Origin: JBGSMF01 sp964651475
GTDB taxonomy: Bacteria; Chloroflexota; Anaerolineae; Fen-1058
NCBI GenBank assembly: GCA_964651475.1
Contig: CAZYXV010000020.1
Location: forward strand, 15,798-79,797
Length of the DNA: 64,000 nucleotides
Direction: 5' to 3'
The position numbers and the translations under genes are program-made. Under the pieces are notes generated by a model. That model did no database searches, was not told the origin of the DNA, and saw only the letters and a list, made by a program, of their open reading frames with translations. Shown in pieces: positions 41,059 through 48,474 of the stretch (its first letter is position 1; the number at the start of each line of letters is the position of its first letter).

Positions 41059-41181
41059 CCTGTTCGGATTGCAGCTCCGGAGGGATTTTGGGCATGCGCC
41101 CTTTGCCTGGCTCGCACCTTTTCCAGGCTCGCTGTGTTTGCGCGTCATGCTTACTCGTCTCCATCGTCGCCGTTGAGGGCG

Positions 41182-41210
41182 ATTATCGCATAACTTGACA
41201 TGGGTGTCAA
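41182..41210 (-). promoter_or_regulatory. promoter of the T-box/alaX/ileS operon
   Basis: Minus strand TTGACA (41210-41205), 17 bp, GATAAT (41187-41182). The -35 lies in the palindrome CTTGACA-TGGG-TGTCAAG (41194-41211), which could be an operator. Predicted start near 41175. Confidence 0.75.
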
Positions 41211-41221
41211 GCCGAATGGGT

Positions 41222-41250
41222 TTGCCCCTCAACGGTGAGCATGTTATAAT
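41222..41250 (+). promoter_or_regulatory. hisS promoter
   Basis: TTGCCC (41222-41227), 17 bp, TATAAT (41245-41250), 20 bp before the hisS ATG. It is divergent from the T-box promoter. Confidence 0.65.
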
Positions 41251-41270
41251 CTGCCCCTGGAGGAAGTCCA

Positions 41271-42557
41271 ATGAAAAAGACGCTCATTCAATCCGTAAAA
41301 GGCACACGCGATTTTTACCCGGAGCACATGGCGCTCCGCACGTGGTTATATCAGACGATCCGCCGCGTTTCGGAAAGCTTTGGCTATCAGGAATACGAAG
41401 GTCCGATTCTCGAACCCATCGCTTTGTACGCGGCCAAAAGCGGCGAAGAACTGGTCAAGGAGCAGGCGTTCGTGTTAACTGATCGCGGCGGCGACGAATT
41501 GACGCTGCGCCCCGAGCTGACGCCCTCGCTGGCGCGCATGGTGGCCCAACGGCAGCGCCAGCTCACCATGCCGATTCGCTGGTGGTCGTTTGGCCCGTTT
41601 TGGCGCTACGAGCAGCCGCAAAAGGGACGCACGCGCGAATTTTTCCAGTGGAACATTGACCTGGTGGGGACTGAAAGCGTCTTGGCCGACGCCGAACTCG
41701 CCGCCATCGCCGCCGAGTTTTTCCGTCAAACGGGACTGACGCCCCAAGAAGTCAAGATACAGATCAACAATCGCCGCTTGATGAGCGCCGAATTGCAAGC
41801 GATGGACGTCCGCGACGAAGTAGCGCCGCTCGTGTTCCGCGTGATTGACAAGCGCGAAAAGATGCGCCCCGCCGATTGGGAAGCCTATGCCGCCGAGGCG
41901 GGCCTATCTGCTGCGCAGGTGGCAGACCTCAGCAAGATGTTGAACGACCGCGACCTGTGGCGCAAGTCAGAAGAGCTGGTGACGTTTTTTGACGCGGTGC
42001 GCGAGCTGGGCGCGGCGGATTACGTGGAGTACGATCCGAGCATTGTGCGCGGGCTGGATTATTACACCGGCACGGTGTTCGAGGCGCGCGACCGCCAGGC
42101 AGAAGGGCGCGCCATCTTTGGCGGCGGGCGTTACGATAACCTGGTGGCGGACGTGGGAGGCGATCCATTGCCGGGCGTGGGCTTTGCCATGGGCGACGTG
42201 GTCATTGGGCTGGTGTTGGAAAAGTACGGCCGGCTGCCGCGCATCGCGCTTTCACCCACGCAGGTGCTCGTCACGCTGTTCGATGCGTCGCTGACCGCAG
42301 ACGCTCACCGCCTGGCCGGCGAGTTGCGCCGTGCGGGCTTGAACGTGGAATTGTATCCAGAGCCGGCCAAGCTGAACAAGCAGCTCAAGTACGCGGATCG
42401 AAACAATATCCCATACGTCATTATTGTTGGACCAGACGAGGCAGCCGCCGGCGTGGTGACCTTTCGCGACTTGCGCGCCCAACAGCAGCAGGCCGCGCCG
42501 CGCGCCGAGGTGGGGGAAATGATAGCGCAAGCATTCAGGTCACATGGAACCGAATGA
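41271..42557 (+). CDS. hisS: histidyl-tRNA synthetase
   Basis: Class II synthetase of 428 residues that charges tRNA-His. Motif 1 region GTRDFYPEH...YEGPILEP, motif 2 RWWSFGPFWRYEQPQKGRTREFFQ, the HisA box RGLDYYTGTVFEA, and motif 3 GGGRYDNLVADVGG...GVGFAMG. An anticodon-binding domain (about 325-425) begins TQVLVTLFD. GGAGGA lies seven bases before the ATG. It has its own promoter, divergent from the alaX/ileS operon, and is followed by rpsU with a separate promoter. Confidence 0.95.
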   Translation: MKKTLIQSVKGTRDFYPEHMALRTWLYQTIRRVSESFGYQEYEGPILEPIALYAAKSGEELVKEQAFVLTDRGGDELTLRPELTPSLARMVAQRQRQLTMPIRWWSFGPFWRYEQPQKGRTREFFQWNIDLVGTESVLADAELAAIAAEFFRQTGLTPQEVKIQINNRRLMSAELQAMDVRDEVAPLVFRVIDKREKMRPADWEAYAAEAGLSAAQVADLSKMLNDRDLWRKSEELVTFFDAVRELGAADYVEYDPSIVRGLDYYTGTVFEARDRQAEGRAIFGGGRYDNLVADVGGDPLPGVGFAMGDVVIGLVLEKYGRLPRIALSPTQVLVTLFDASLTADAHRLAGELRRAGLNVELYPEPAKLNKQLKYADRNNIPYVIIVGPDEAAAGVVTFRDLRAQQQQAAPRAEVGEMIAQAFRSHGTE

Positions 42558-42560
42558 TAT

Positions 42561-42589
42561 TTGACATTCGCTATGCCACATGGTATGAT
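42561..42589 (+). promoter_or_regulatory. rpsU promoter
   Basis: TTGACA (42561-42566), 17 bp, TATGAT (42584-42589). About 50 bp of leader precede the rpsU start. Confidence 0.8.
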
Positions 42590-42643
42590 TATTCTATTAG
42601 ATTAAATATGGTGTTATCACATACATAAGGGGGTGAGATAAGC

Positions 42644-42844
42644 GTGGGCGTAGAGATTCGGGATAACGAATCATTTGATAGCTTGTTGCGCCGCTTCAAC
42701 CGCGAGATCATCAACAGCGGTGTGCTGAAGGATGTGCGCCGGAAGCGTTGGTTTATCAGCAAGGGCGAACAGATGCGGATTGACGAGCGCAAAGGCAAGC
42801 GTCGGGCGCGCATTCGCCAACGACGCGCTGAGGAAGGCGAATAA
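42644..42844 (+). CDS. rpsU: ribosomal protein bS21
   Basis: A 66-residue basic protein of the small ribosomal subunit. The sequence VEIRDNESFDSLLRRFNREI followed by the Lys/Arg-rich helix (RRKRWFISKGEQMRIDERKGKRRARIRQ) is typical of S21, which lies near the 3' end of 16S rRNA and aids initiation. The start is a GTG with a near-perfect ribosome binding site, AAGGGGGTGA, eight bases upstream. It has its own promoter and a terminator hairpin about 20 bp after the stop, so it is a single-gene unit. Confidence 0.95.
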   Translation: MGVEIRDNESFDSLLRRFNREIINSGVLKDVRRKRWFISKGEQMRIDERKGKRRARIRQRRAEEGE

Positions 42845-42865
42845 CCCCCTCCTTTGATTGATTGA

Positions 42866-42895
42866 CAAAACCCGGCCCATGGTCGGGTTTTTGTT
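42866..42895 (+). terminator. rho-independent terminator of rpsU
   Basis: Arms CAAAACCCG and CGGGTTTTTG around a nine-base loop, with a T run on the + strand. The A run on the other side would allow bidirectional action. Confidence 0.8.
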
Positions 42896-42902
42896 TGCTC
42901 GT

Positions 42903-42989
42903 GCTCCAGTTTCCAAGTATGAGCAGCATTCCTATGCTGCTCACTGGCGCATAGGGATGCGCCAAATACGGCTATTTGGAAACTGGAGC
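42903..42989. mobile_element. 87-bp MITE-like element with two internal hairpins
   Basis: Perfect 14-bp ends GCTCCAGTTTCCAA (42903-42916) and TTGGAAACTGGAGC (42976-42989). It encloses the hairpins GAGCAGCAT/ATGCTGCTC and GGCGCAT/ATGCGCC. CTCGTG occurs on both sides, a possible target duplication. It sits directly after the rpsU terminator. Confidence 0.6.
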
Positions 42990-43203
42990 TCGTGGGGGTG
43001 CGGTTCACGTTTTCGCGCTTGGGCGGCTTGGGCCGGGTGATGAATCACCCGGCTGAGAACGCCAAGCCCGCTGAAGCGGGCTGCTCCAGGGCGATTTACG
43101 GCTACCGCCGTTCTGTGGATCGCCCTTTGCACGATTAGCCCGACGGCTTTAGCCTCGGGCGGGCAGAGTTGCGCAAGACTTTGAACCGCACCCAGCTCGT
43201 GGG
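42987..43203. mobile_element. 198-bp MITE-like element adjoining the previous one
   Basis: Inverted ends GGGTGCGGTTCA (from 42996) and TGAACCGCACCC (to 43193), flanked by a direct repeat AGCTCGTGG (42987-42995 and 43194-43202). Inside are hairpins such as CCGGGTGA/TCACCCGG and GCCCGCT/AGCGGGC. The left target duplicate overlaps the end of the previous element, so this one inserted into or beside it. No gene within. Confidence 0.65.
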
Positions 43204-43209
43204 ATTGAC

Positions 43210-43238
43210 TTGACCCGGCTTCCAAAGTGGAGTAAGAT
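43210..43238 (+). promoter_or_regulatory. promoter of the FtsB/DivIC-like gene
   Basis: TTGACC (43210-43215), 17 bp, TAAGAT (43233-43238). It starts just after the right duplicate of the preceding MITE. Confidence 0.65.
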
Positions 43239-43271
43239 TAACCTGCATCCCAAAAAATTACGAGGTGTTGT

Positions 43272-43670
43272 GTGGCGGGCGCTAAACAGGGGTCGAATAA
43301 CGTTTTATCGCGTTGGCTGATTGTGCTGGTTCTGATCATCTTTGTTCCATTGGTGATAGATTTTAACGCGCGCCTGTTCACCATCCGGCAAATGCGCCAG
43401 GAAGAAGCCCAACTGACGCGGGACATTGCCGCCGAACAGGCGCGGCGCGAACAGTTGGAAGCCTGGCGGCAGTACGTGAATAGCGACGAGTACGTAGAGT
43501 ATTGGGCGCGCGTGGAAGCGCGCATGGCGTATGCCGGCGAAGTGGCCGTCATCCCGGTTGCCCAGGAGTCCGCTCGTGTGGAAGCGGCGCCATCACCCTC
43601 CAACGTTCCTCCATCTTCTCCCCTTGACGAATGGTGGGCGCTTTTTTTTGAAGCGTCAATTATACCTTGA
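43272..43670 (+). CDS. FtsB/DivIC-family septum formation protein
   Basis: Small bitopic membrane protein of 132 residues. TM helix at about 13-31 (WLIVLVLIIFVPLVIDF), then a coiled coil (LFTIRQMRQEEAQLTRDIAAEQARREQLEAWR), then the DivIC hallmark EYVEYWARVEARMAYAGEVAVIPV (the YxEkiAReklgmvkpGE type). Such proteins link FtsL and FtsQ in the division complex. A Pro/Ser-rich tail follows. The start is a GTG with GAGGTGT upstream. It has its own promoter and overlaps the promoter of the tRNA gene downstream. Confidence 0.8.
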   Translation: MAGAKQGSNNVLSRWLIVLVLIIFVPLVIDFNARLFTIRQMRQEEAQLTRDIAAEQARREQLEAWRQYVNSDEYVEYWARVEARMAYAGEVAVIPVAQESARVEAAPSPSNVPPSSPLDEWWALFFEASIIP

Positions 43671-43695
43671 CCCCTTATTCAATGTGTGGTAGAAT
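43667..43695 (+). promoter_or_regulatory. promoter of the initiator tRNA gene
   Basis: TTGACC (43667-43672), 17 bp, TAGAAT (43690-43695). It ends 12 bp before the tRNA and overlaps the stop of the preceding gene. Confidence 0.7.
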
Positions 43696-43707
43696 GAGCA
43701 CTCGCAG

Positions 43708-43779
43708 AGCGGGGTAGAGCAGTGGCAGCTCGTCGGGCTCATAACCCGGAGGTCGTTGGTTCGAATCCAACCCCCGCCA
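43708..43779 (+). tRNA. initiator tRNA-Met (CAT)
   Basis: A full cloverleaf can be drawn. The acceptor has a non-pairing 1-72 position (A/C), followed by GCGGGG paired with CCCCGC. The D arm has AGAGC...GCTC. The anticodon arm CGGG-CTCATAA-CCCG has three consecutive G-C pairs, and the T arm is GTTGG-TTCGAAT-CCAAC. The unpaired first position and the three G-C pairs mark it as the initiator. CCA is not encoded. The next gene's reading frame extends back into it, but that part is not coding. Confidence 0.95.
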
Positions 43780-43902
43780 CTTTTACCGCCAGGCCGGTTC
43801 CGCACTGGGACGCTGGCGGTTTCGGTTTCAAAAGCGTCCCCAACTCACACCATTCCCGCGAACGGGCTGGATAAAAAACCCGTTCTGCGTTATCATGAAG
43901 CC

Positions 43903-46900
43903 ATGCGTAAAAAAACCAGGCCTTGCGATCCCGGGCGGATGCGCCAGGCGAGCCAGCCTCCAGATCACCCTGCGCAACCTCGGTCTCTCAACAAGCACCT
44001 CACGATTGGGTTTCTGGCAGGCAATATACACCTGGGCGTGGCCCAATATTTGTGGCCGGGCGTAGTGGATGCGGCCCAAAAGCAGAATGTGAACCTGATT
44101 TGCTTTCCGGGTGGGGAACTGGGCGTCTGTGACGGGTTTGAGGCGCAGCGCAATGTGCTGTACGATTTGATAGATACAGAGCGTCTGGATGGGCTGGTCA
44201 GTTGGTCTTCCACCATTGGCGGCAGGCTCGAAGCTGCCGAGTTGTCAGGCTTTCATCAGCGCTGCGCTCCCCTGCCTATGGTCGGCCTCGCTCAACCGGC
44301 AGAAGGCATGCCGACGCTCTTGATTGACAGTTATCACGGCATGCGCGCGCTCGTTGTCCATTTGATTCAAGTGCATGGTCACCGCCGGCTTGCCTTTATC
44401 CGCGGCCCCGAAGGCCACTATTACGCCGAGGAACGCTTTCGCGCCTACACCGACGTGCTGCGAGAGCACGACATCGCTTTTGACCCCAACCTGGTCACCC
44501 GTCCCGTCCACTGGGAAGCCGGCGCGGAAGCCATTCAGATGTTGCTCGACGAGCGCCGCTTGCGTCCGGGGAGCAACTTTCAGGCCGTGATGGCGGTGAG
44601 CGATTTGACCGCCCTCAGCGCACTTAAAGCCCTGCAAATGCGAGGGGTGCGGATTCCGGGTGATGTGGCCGTAGTGGGATTCAACGACTCGATGGAAGGC
44701 CGCTTGACCACCCCGCCCTTGACCTCGGTAGCGTTGCCATTCTACGAGCAGGGGGCGCAAGCCGTCGGCGCGCTGTTGGCGCAGATTGCGGGCGAGCCGG
44801 TGCCCCAGCAAGTGCTCTTGCCCTCCAGCCTGGTCGTGCGCCAATCGTGCGGCTGCCCTTCGGAGGCTGTGGTGCAAGCCGCAGTCGGACCTGTGCAGAT
44901 GAGCAGCGCAAGTCTAAGCGTCGCCTTTGCTCACGGCGCGCGGCGAGATAATCTTTTGGCCGAGATGACGCAGGCGGCCGGCGGCTCGGTTGAAGCCGCG
45001 GCGTGGGCCGCTCAAATCCTGTATGCTTTTCGGACCGACCTGGGCGATGAATCAAGCAACCTTTTTTTGCCGGCTTTGGAAAATGTTTTTCGCCTGGTCA
45101 CGGCGGCAGATGGCGACGTGACCGTATGGCACAGGGTAGTTTCAATCTTGCGCCGCTACGCGCTGCCCCACCTCGACCCTCAAGCCCGCTCTCGATGCGA
45201 GGACCTGTGTGGACAGGCCAGGATCGTGATTGGGGATGTGGCGCAGCGAGCGCTGGCATACCAGCAGTTGCGGGCTGAACGGCAGTCCGAAACGCTGCGC
45301 GAAATCGGCCAGGCGCTCATCACAACGTTCGACGTTGACAGGCTGGCGAACGCGCTGGCTGAGTTGCTGCCCAGGCTGGGCATTGCAAGTTGTTATCTCT
45401 CGCTGTACGAGAACCCGGCCGCGTCGCTCGACTATGCCAGACTGATCCTGGCCTATACCGAACAGGGACGCATTGAACTGGAGCCAGGCGGGCGCTGCTT
45501 CCCTTCTCGCCAGTTGGCGCCAAGAGAGCTGTGGCCCGCTCGGCGCTGCAGCTATGTGGTCGAGCCGCTTTATTTCCACGAGGAGCACATCGGGTTTGTG
45601 CTTTTCGAGATAGGCCCGCGGGATGGCACGGTGTACGAGGCGCTGCGCGGGCACATCAGCAGCGCGCTCAAAGGGGCGCTGCTCTTTCGCGAGGCTCAGG
45701 CTGCTCGATTCGCCGCCGAAAAGGCCGACCAAATCAAAACACGCCTGCTCTCTAACGTGAGCCACGAGCTGCGCACTCCCCTCAATATCATCCTGGAGTA
45801 TACTCAAGACGCTCTGAGTTCGTCCACTCCTTATGGTATCACGCCCTCCCAGTCTTTGCTGAGCACCTTCCAACACATTCAGAACAGCGCCGAGCATCAA
45901 CTCCGCGTTATCAACGATTTGCTCGACCTCTCGCGCGCCGAGATTGACGAGCTTGACCTTTATCCCGAATTGCTGGATCCCCAACCTTTGTTGGAAGAAG
46001 CGTTTCACAGCATTGCCGATCACGCCGCGGCGAGCGAGGTCAACTGGCAACTGGCATTGCCCGAGCGCCTGCCCCTTATTCAGGCTGACCCGGTGCGGCT
46101 GCAACAGATTCTACTCAACTTGCTGAGCAACGCTCGCAAATTCACCCACACAGGACGCGTTGCGCTTGGGGCGCAAGTGTCCCCGCCGTATTTGCACATT
46201 TGGGTTCAAGATACAGGGCTGGGCATTCCGCTTGATCAGCAAGAGCGCATCTTTGAGCCTTTTGCGACGTTCGAGTATGACCAACGCCCGCCCGAAGGAA
46301 TCGGTTTGGGCCTATCTATCACCCGCCGCCTCGTGGCGCTGCATGGCGGCTTGATGACGCTGGACAGCCAGCCGGGGCAGGGCAGCACTTTTCACGTCTA
46401 CCTGCCATTGCCCAGCCTGAGTGAGCGGCCGGCCTCGGCGCCAGAAACGGCGCAGCCCGTCTTGTTGTTGATTTCGACGACGGGGCAGCCCGCCGCCGAA
46501 ATTGTCGAGATGAGCCAGCGGCTTGGACTGGCGATACGCCACGTGCAGGCCGGCGACGACCCCGACCTCGTGCTGGCAAACGTTCAACCTGCCGGGCTGG
46601 CCTGGGACCTTGCCAGCGCCGGGCCTGGCGATTGGGCCGTGGCGCATCACTTGCGTAATCACCCACGCTTGTGCCAGTTGCCCTTTATCCTTTACGGGCA
46701 GGAAAGGGATGGCGCGGCCCTGACCGTTGGCGTCACGAGCTTTATAGTCAAGCCGCTCAGCGGCCAGACGTTGCTCGAGACCATCCAGGCCGCGTGCCCG
46801 ACGGAATACATTGGCCCTATTTTGATTGTGGACGACGACCCTGAGGCGCGCGCGCTTCACCAACAACTGGCGGCGCAAGGACTGCCGGGCTATTCTATTT

Positions 46901-47529
46901 GCACGGCCAATGATGGCGCGGGCGCTCTGGCGGTGATGGCAGAGCAGACCCCCAGCCTGGTCATTTTGGATTTGATGATGCCGGGGTTGGATGGGTTTGA
47001 CGTGTTGGATCGGATGCGGGCTGACCCCCGGACGCGCCACGTGCCGGTCGTCATTCTGAGCAGCAAACTGCTCAACCTCGACGACGTCCGGCGGCTCGAA
47101 CAACACGCCCGGGTTACGTTCCAAAGCAAGGGCATTCTGTCGGATGCAGAAGCCATTGCGGCGCTCAACCAGGCCTTGTTCGGCGCCGACACGCTGCCGC
47201 AGCACACCAGCACCCTGGTCAAGCGCGCTGTGGCCTATTTGCACCAAAACTATACGCGGCCGCTCGCGCGCTGGGAAATTGCCAAAGCGATTGGCGTGAG
47301 CGAAGACTATCTCAGCCGCCTGTTTCACCAGGAACTGGGACTTTCGCCGTGGGATTATATGAACCGCTACCGCATTTACCAGGCCAGGCTGTTATTGAGC
47401 AGCACAGACGAGAGTATCTGGTCAATTGCCCGCAAAGTCGGATTCAAAGACCGGGCTTATTTTAGCCGGGTATTTCATAAACTCACCGGCGTATCTCCCA
47501 AGTCATTTCGGGAACAGTCCGAAACGTAA
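43903..47529 (+). CDS. LacI-type sensor / histidine kinase / receiver / AraC hybrid regulator
   Basis: One-protein signalling system of about 1208 residues that probably senses a sugar or uronate and controls the downstream locus. Order: a type I periplasmic-binding-like domain of the LacI/GalR regulatory kind but with no LacI HTH (about 33-330; LTIGFLAGNIHLGVAQY, VVGFNDS); a linker and GAF-like region (about 430-590); HisKA with SHELRTP (His621); HATPase with a DTGLGIP box (about 730-840); a receiver-like domain without a clear acceptor (about 850-965); a receiver with Asp1023 (VILDLMMPG); and an AraC HTH pair (about 1105-1208). No TM segment or signal peptide is seen, so all steps are cytoplasmic. 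The ATG at 43903 is preferred; 43939 is possible. Confidence 0.85.
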   Translation: MRKKTRPCDPGRMRQASQPPDHPAQPRSLNKHLTIGFLAGNIHLGVAQYLWPGVVDAAQKQNVNLICFPGGELGVCDGFEAQRNVLYDLIDTERLDGLVSWSSTIGGRLEAAELSGFHQRCAPLPMVGLAQPAEGMPTLLIDSYHGMRALVVHLIQVHGHRRLAFIRGPEGHYYAEERFRAYTDVLREHDIAFDPNLVTRPVHWEAGAEAIQMLLDERRLRPGSNFQAVMAVSDLTALSALKALQMRGVRIPGDVAVVGFNDSMEGRLTTPPLTSVALPFYEQGAQAVGALLAQIAGEPVPQQVLLPSSLVVRQSCGCPSEAVVQAAVGPVQMSSASLSVAFAHGARRDNLLAEMTQAAGGSVEAAAWAAQILYAFRTDLGDESSNLFLPALENVFRLVTAADGDVTVWHRVVSILRRYALPHLDPQARSRCEDLCGQARIVIGDVAQRALAYQQLRAERQSETLREIGQALITTFDVDRLANALAELLPRLGIASCYLSLYENPAASLDYARLILAYTEQGRIELEPGGRCFPSRQLAPRELWPARRCSYVVEPLYFHEEHIGFVLFEIGPRDGTVYEALRGHISSALKGALLFREAQAARFAAEKADQIKTRLLSNVSHELRTPLNIILEYTQDALSSSTPYGITPSQSLLSTFQHIQNSAEHQLRVINDLLDLSRAEIDELDLYPELLDPQPLLEEAFHSIADHAAASEVNWQLALPERLPLIQADPVRLQQILLNLLSNARKFTHTGRVALGAQVSPPYLHIWVQDTGLGIPLDQQERIFEPFATFEYDQRPPEGIGLGLSITRRLVALHGGLMTLDSQPGQGSTFHVYLPLPSLSERPASAPETAQPVLLLISTTGQPAAEIVEMSQRLGLAIRHVQAGDDPDLVLANVQPAGLAWDLASAGPGDWAVAHHLRNHPRLCQLPFILYGQERDGAALTVGVTSFIVKPLSGQTLLETIQAACPTEYIGPILIVDDDPEARALHQQLAAQGLPGYSICTANDGAGALAVMAEQTPSLVILDLMMPGLDGFDVLDRMRADPRTRHVPVVILSSKLLNLDDVRRLEQHARVTFQSKGILSDAEAIAALNQALFGADTLPQHTSTLVKRAVAYLHQNYTRPLARWEIAKAIGVSEDYLSRLFHQELGLSPWDYMNRYRIYQARLLLSSTDESIWSIARKVGFKDRAYFSRVFHKLTGVSPKSFREQSET

Positions 47530-47658
47530 TGCTCCCGCTCTATTCCCTGGTTGCTCATAACGGTTTTGTCCATAGGTTGTGCGCCAAAATCCATGCCAGC
47601 CTTGCTATAATAGCTTGACACTATTAGGCATTACACAGATCAAGATAAGGAGCTTGAA

Positions 47659-48474
47659 ATGAAATACTTTGCATCATTAGAAAGCCAACCAGGAATAAAC
47701 CCTCTTCCCCACAACCCGTGCCGATTGCTGGATTTTAGCCTGCTCAAACTGGCGGCCGGAGAGCACTTGGCTTCCCAAACCGGCGAGCGTGAAGTGCTGG
47801 CGGTGATCCTGGGCGGCAAGGCTACCTTTGAAGCCGCCGGCAAGCGATTCGAAAAGGTCGGCGGGCGGCCGAATGTTTTTGCCGGCAAGCCGCACTCGGT
47901 CTATCTGCCGGCCGGCTGCGAGTATCGCATCATTGCAGAGGGGCCGGTTGAAATTGCCCTGCCCAGCGCCCCGAGCGATTTGAAGGCAGAGCCTTTCGTC
48001 ATCTCTCCCCAACACGTGACCAATGGCGTGTGGGGCGCGGCCAACTTTAAGCGTTACTATCATCAGATTCTCACCGAGGCCGGCCAGCCCGACTTGCCCG
48101 CGCGGCGGCTGATTGTCGGCGAGACCTTTACCCCCAGCGGCAATTGGAGCACCTTTCCCCCTCACAAACACCAAGTAGACGACCTGCCCCGCGAGGCGTT
48201 TCACGAAGAAATGTATTTCTTCAAGGTCAATCCCCCCGATGGCTTTGGCATGTGCCATTATTATAATGACGAGGTAGAAGAAAACTTTACGGTGCGAGAC
48301 AATACCATCATGATGGCCCCCACCGGCTACCACACGGTGGTCAGCGCGCCGGGATATACCACCTATTATCTGTGGTTCCTGGCCGGCGAGCACCGCGTGC
48401 AGGCCACGGTTGACGATCCCAAGTTGGGATGGGTGAGCCGCACCGTAAACATGTTGAAGGAGTTGGGGCACTGA
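47659..48474 (+). CDS. iolB: IolB/KduI-family isomerase
   Basis: Cupin isomerase of 271 residues from the 5-deoxyglucuronate isomerase family. Metal-site motifs: PPHKHQ (two His), HEEMYFF (Glu) and GYHTVVSAPGYTTYYLW (His). The signature GETFTPSGNWSTFPPHKH is IolB-like. In IolB the enzyme acts in inositol breakdown, but no other iol gene is present. Here it is followed directly by kduD, so the likely job is that of KduI, turning 4-deoxy-5-keto-uronate into the KduD substrate. AAGGAG lies six bases before the ATG. First structural gene after the regulator; the stop overlaps the next ATG by one base. Confidence 0.85.
   Translation: MKYFASLESQPGINPLPHNPCRLLDFSLLKLAAGEHLASQTGEREVLAVILGGKATFEAAGKRFEKVGGRPNVFAGKPHSVYLPAGCEYRIIAEGPVEIALPSAPSDLKAEPFVISPQHVTNGVWGAANFKRYYHQILTEAGQPDLPARRLIVGETFTPSGNWSTFPPHKHQVDDLPREAFHEEMYFFKVNPPDGFGMCHYYNDEVEENFTVRDNTIMMAPTGYHTVVSAPGYTTYYLWFLAGEHRVQATVDDPKLGWVSRTVNMLKELGH

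Larger units (their letters stand above)
40792..41175 (-). promoter_or_regulatory. T-box riboswitch leader with AUC (Ile) specifier
   Basis: Read on the minus strand. Stem I begins GATGGAGACGAGTA with the AGTA bulge. Distal elements AGCGAGCC and GGTGCGAGCC lie at about 41106-41134. The specifier loop is closed by GGAG/CTCC below and GCATG/CATGC above; its 3' side reads CCAAAATCC, which puts AUC at 41086-41084. GGAGCTGCAATCCGAAC follows. The T-box AGGGTGGTACCGCG lies at 40844-40831; its UGGU matches a discriminator A, as in tRNA-Ile. A MITE interrupts the linker. Uncharged tRNA-Ile would favour read-through into alaX, the membrane gene and ileS. Confidence 0.8.

Noticed and set aside
43756..43902. 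N-terminal extension of the hybrid regulator overlapping the tRNA gene
   Set aside because: It would translate tRNA sequence and lacks a ribosome binding site; the LacI-like domain begins well after the ATG at 43903.
47583..47611. Promoter with TATAAT before iolB
   Set aside because: The -10 is good but the hexamer 17 bp upstream (GCCAAA) does not resemble a -35; an activator-dependent promoter is possible but not shown.
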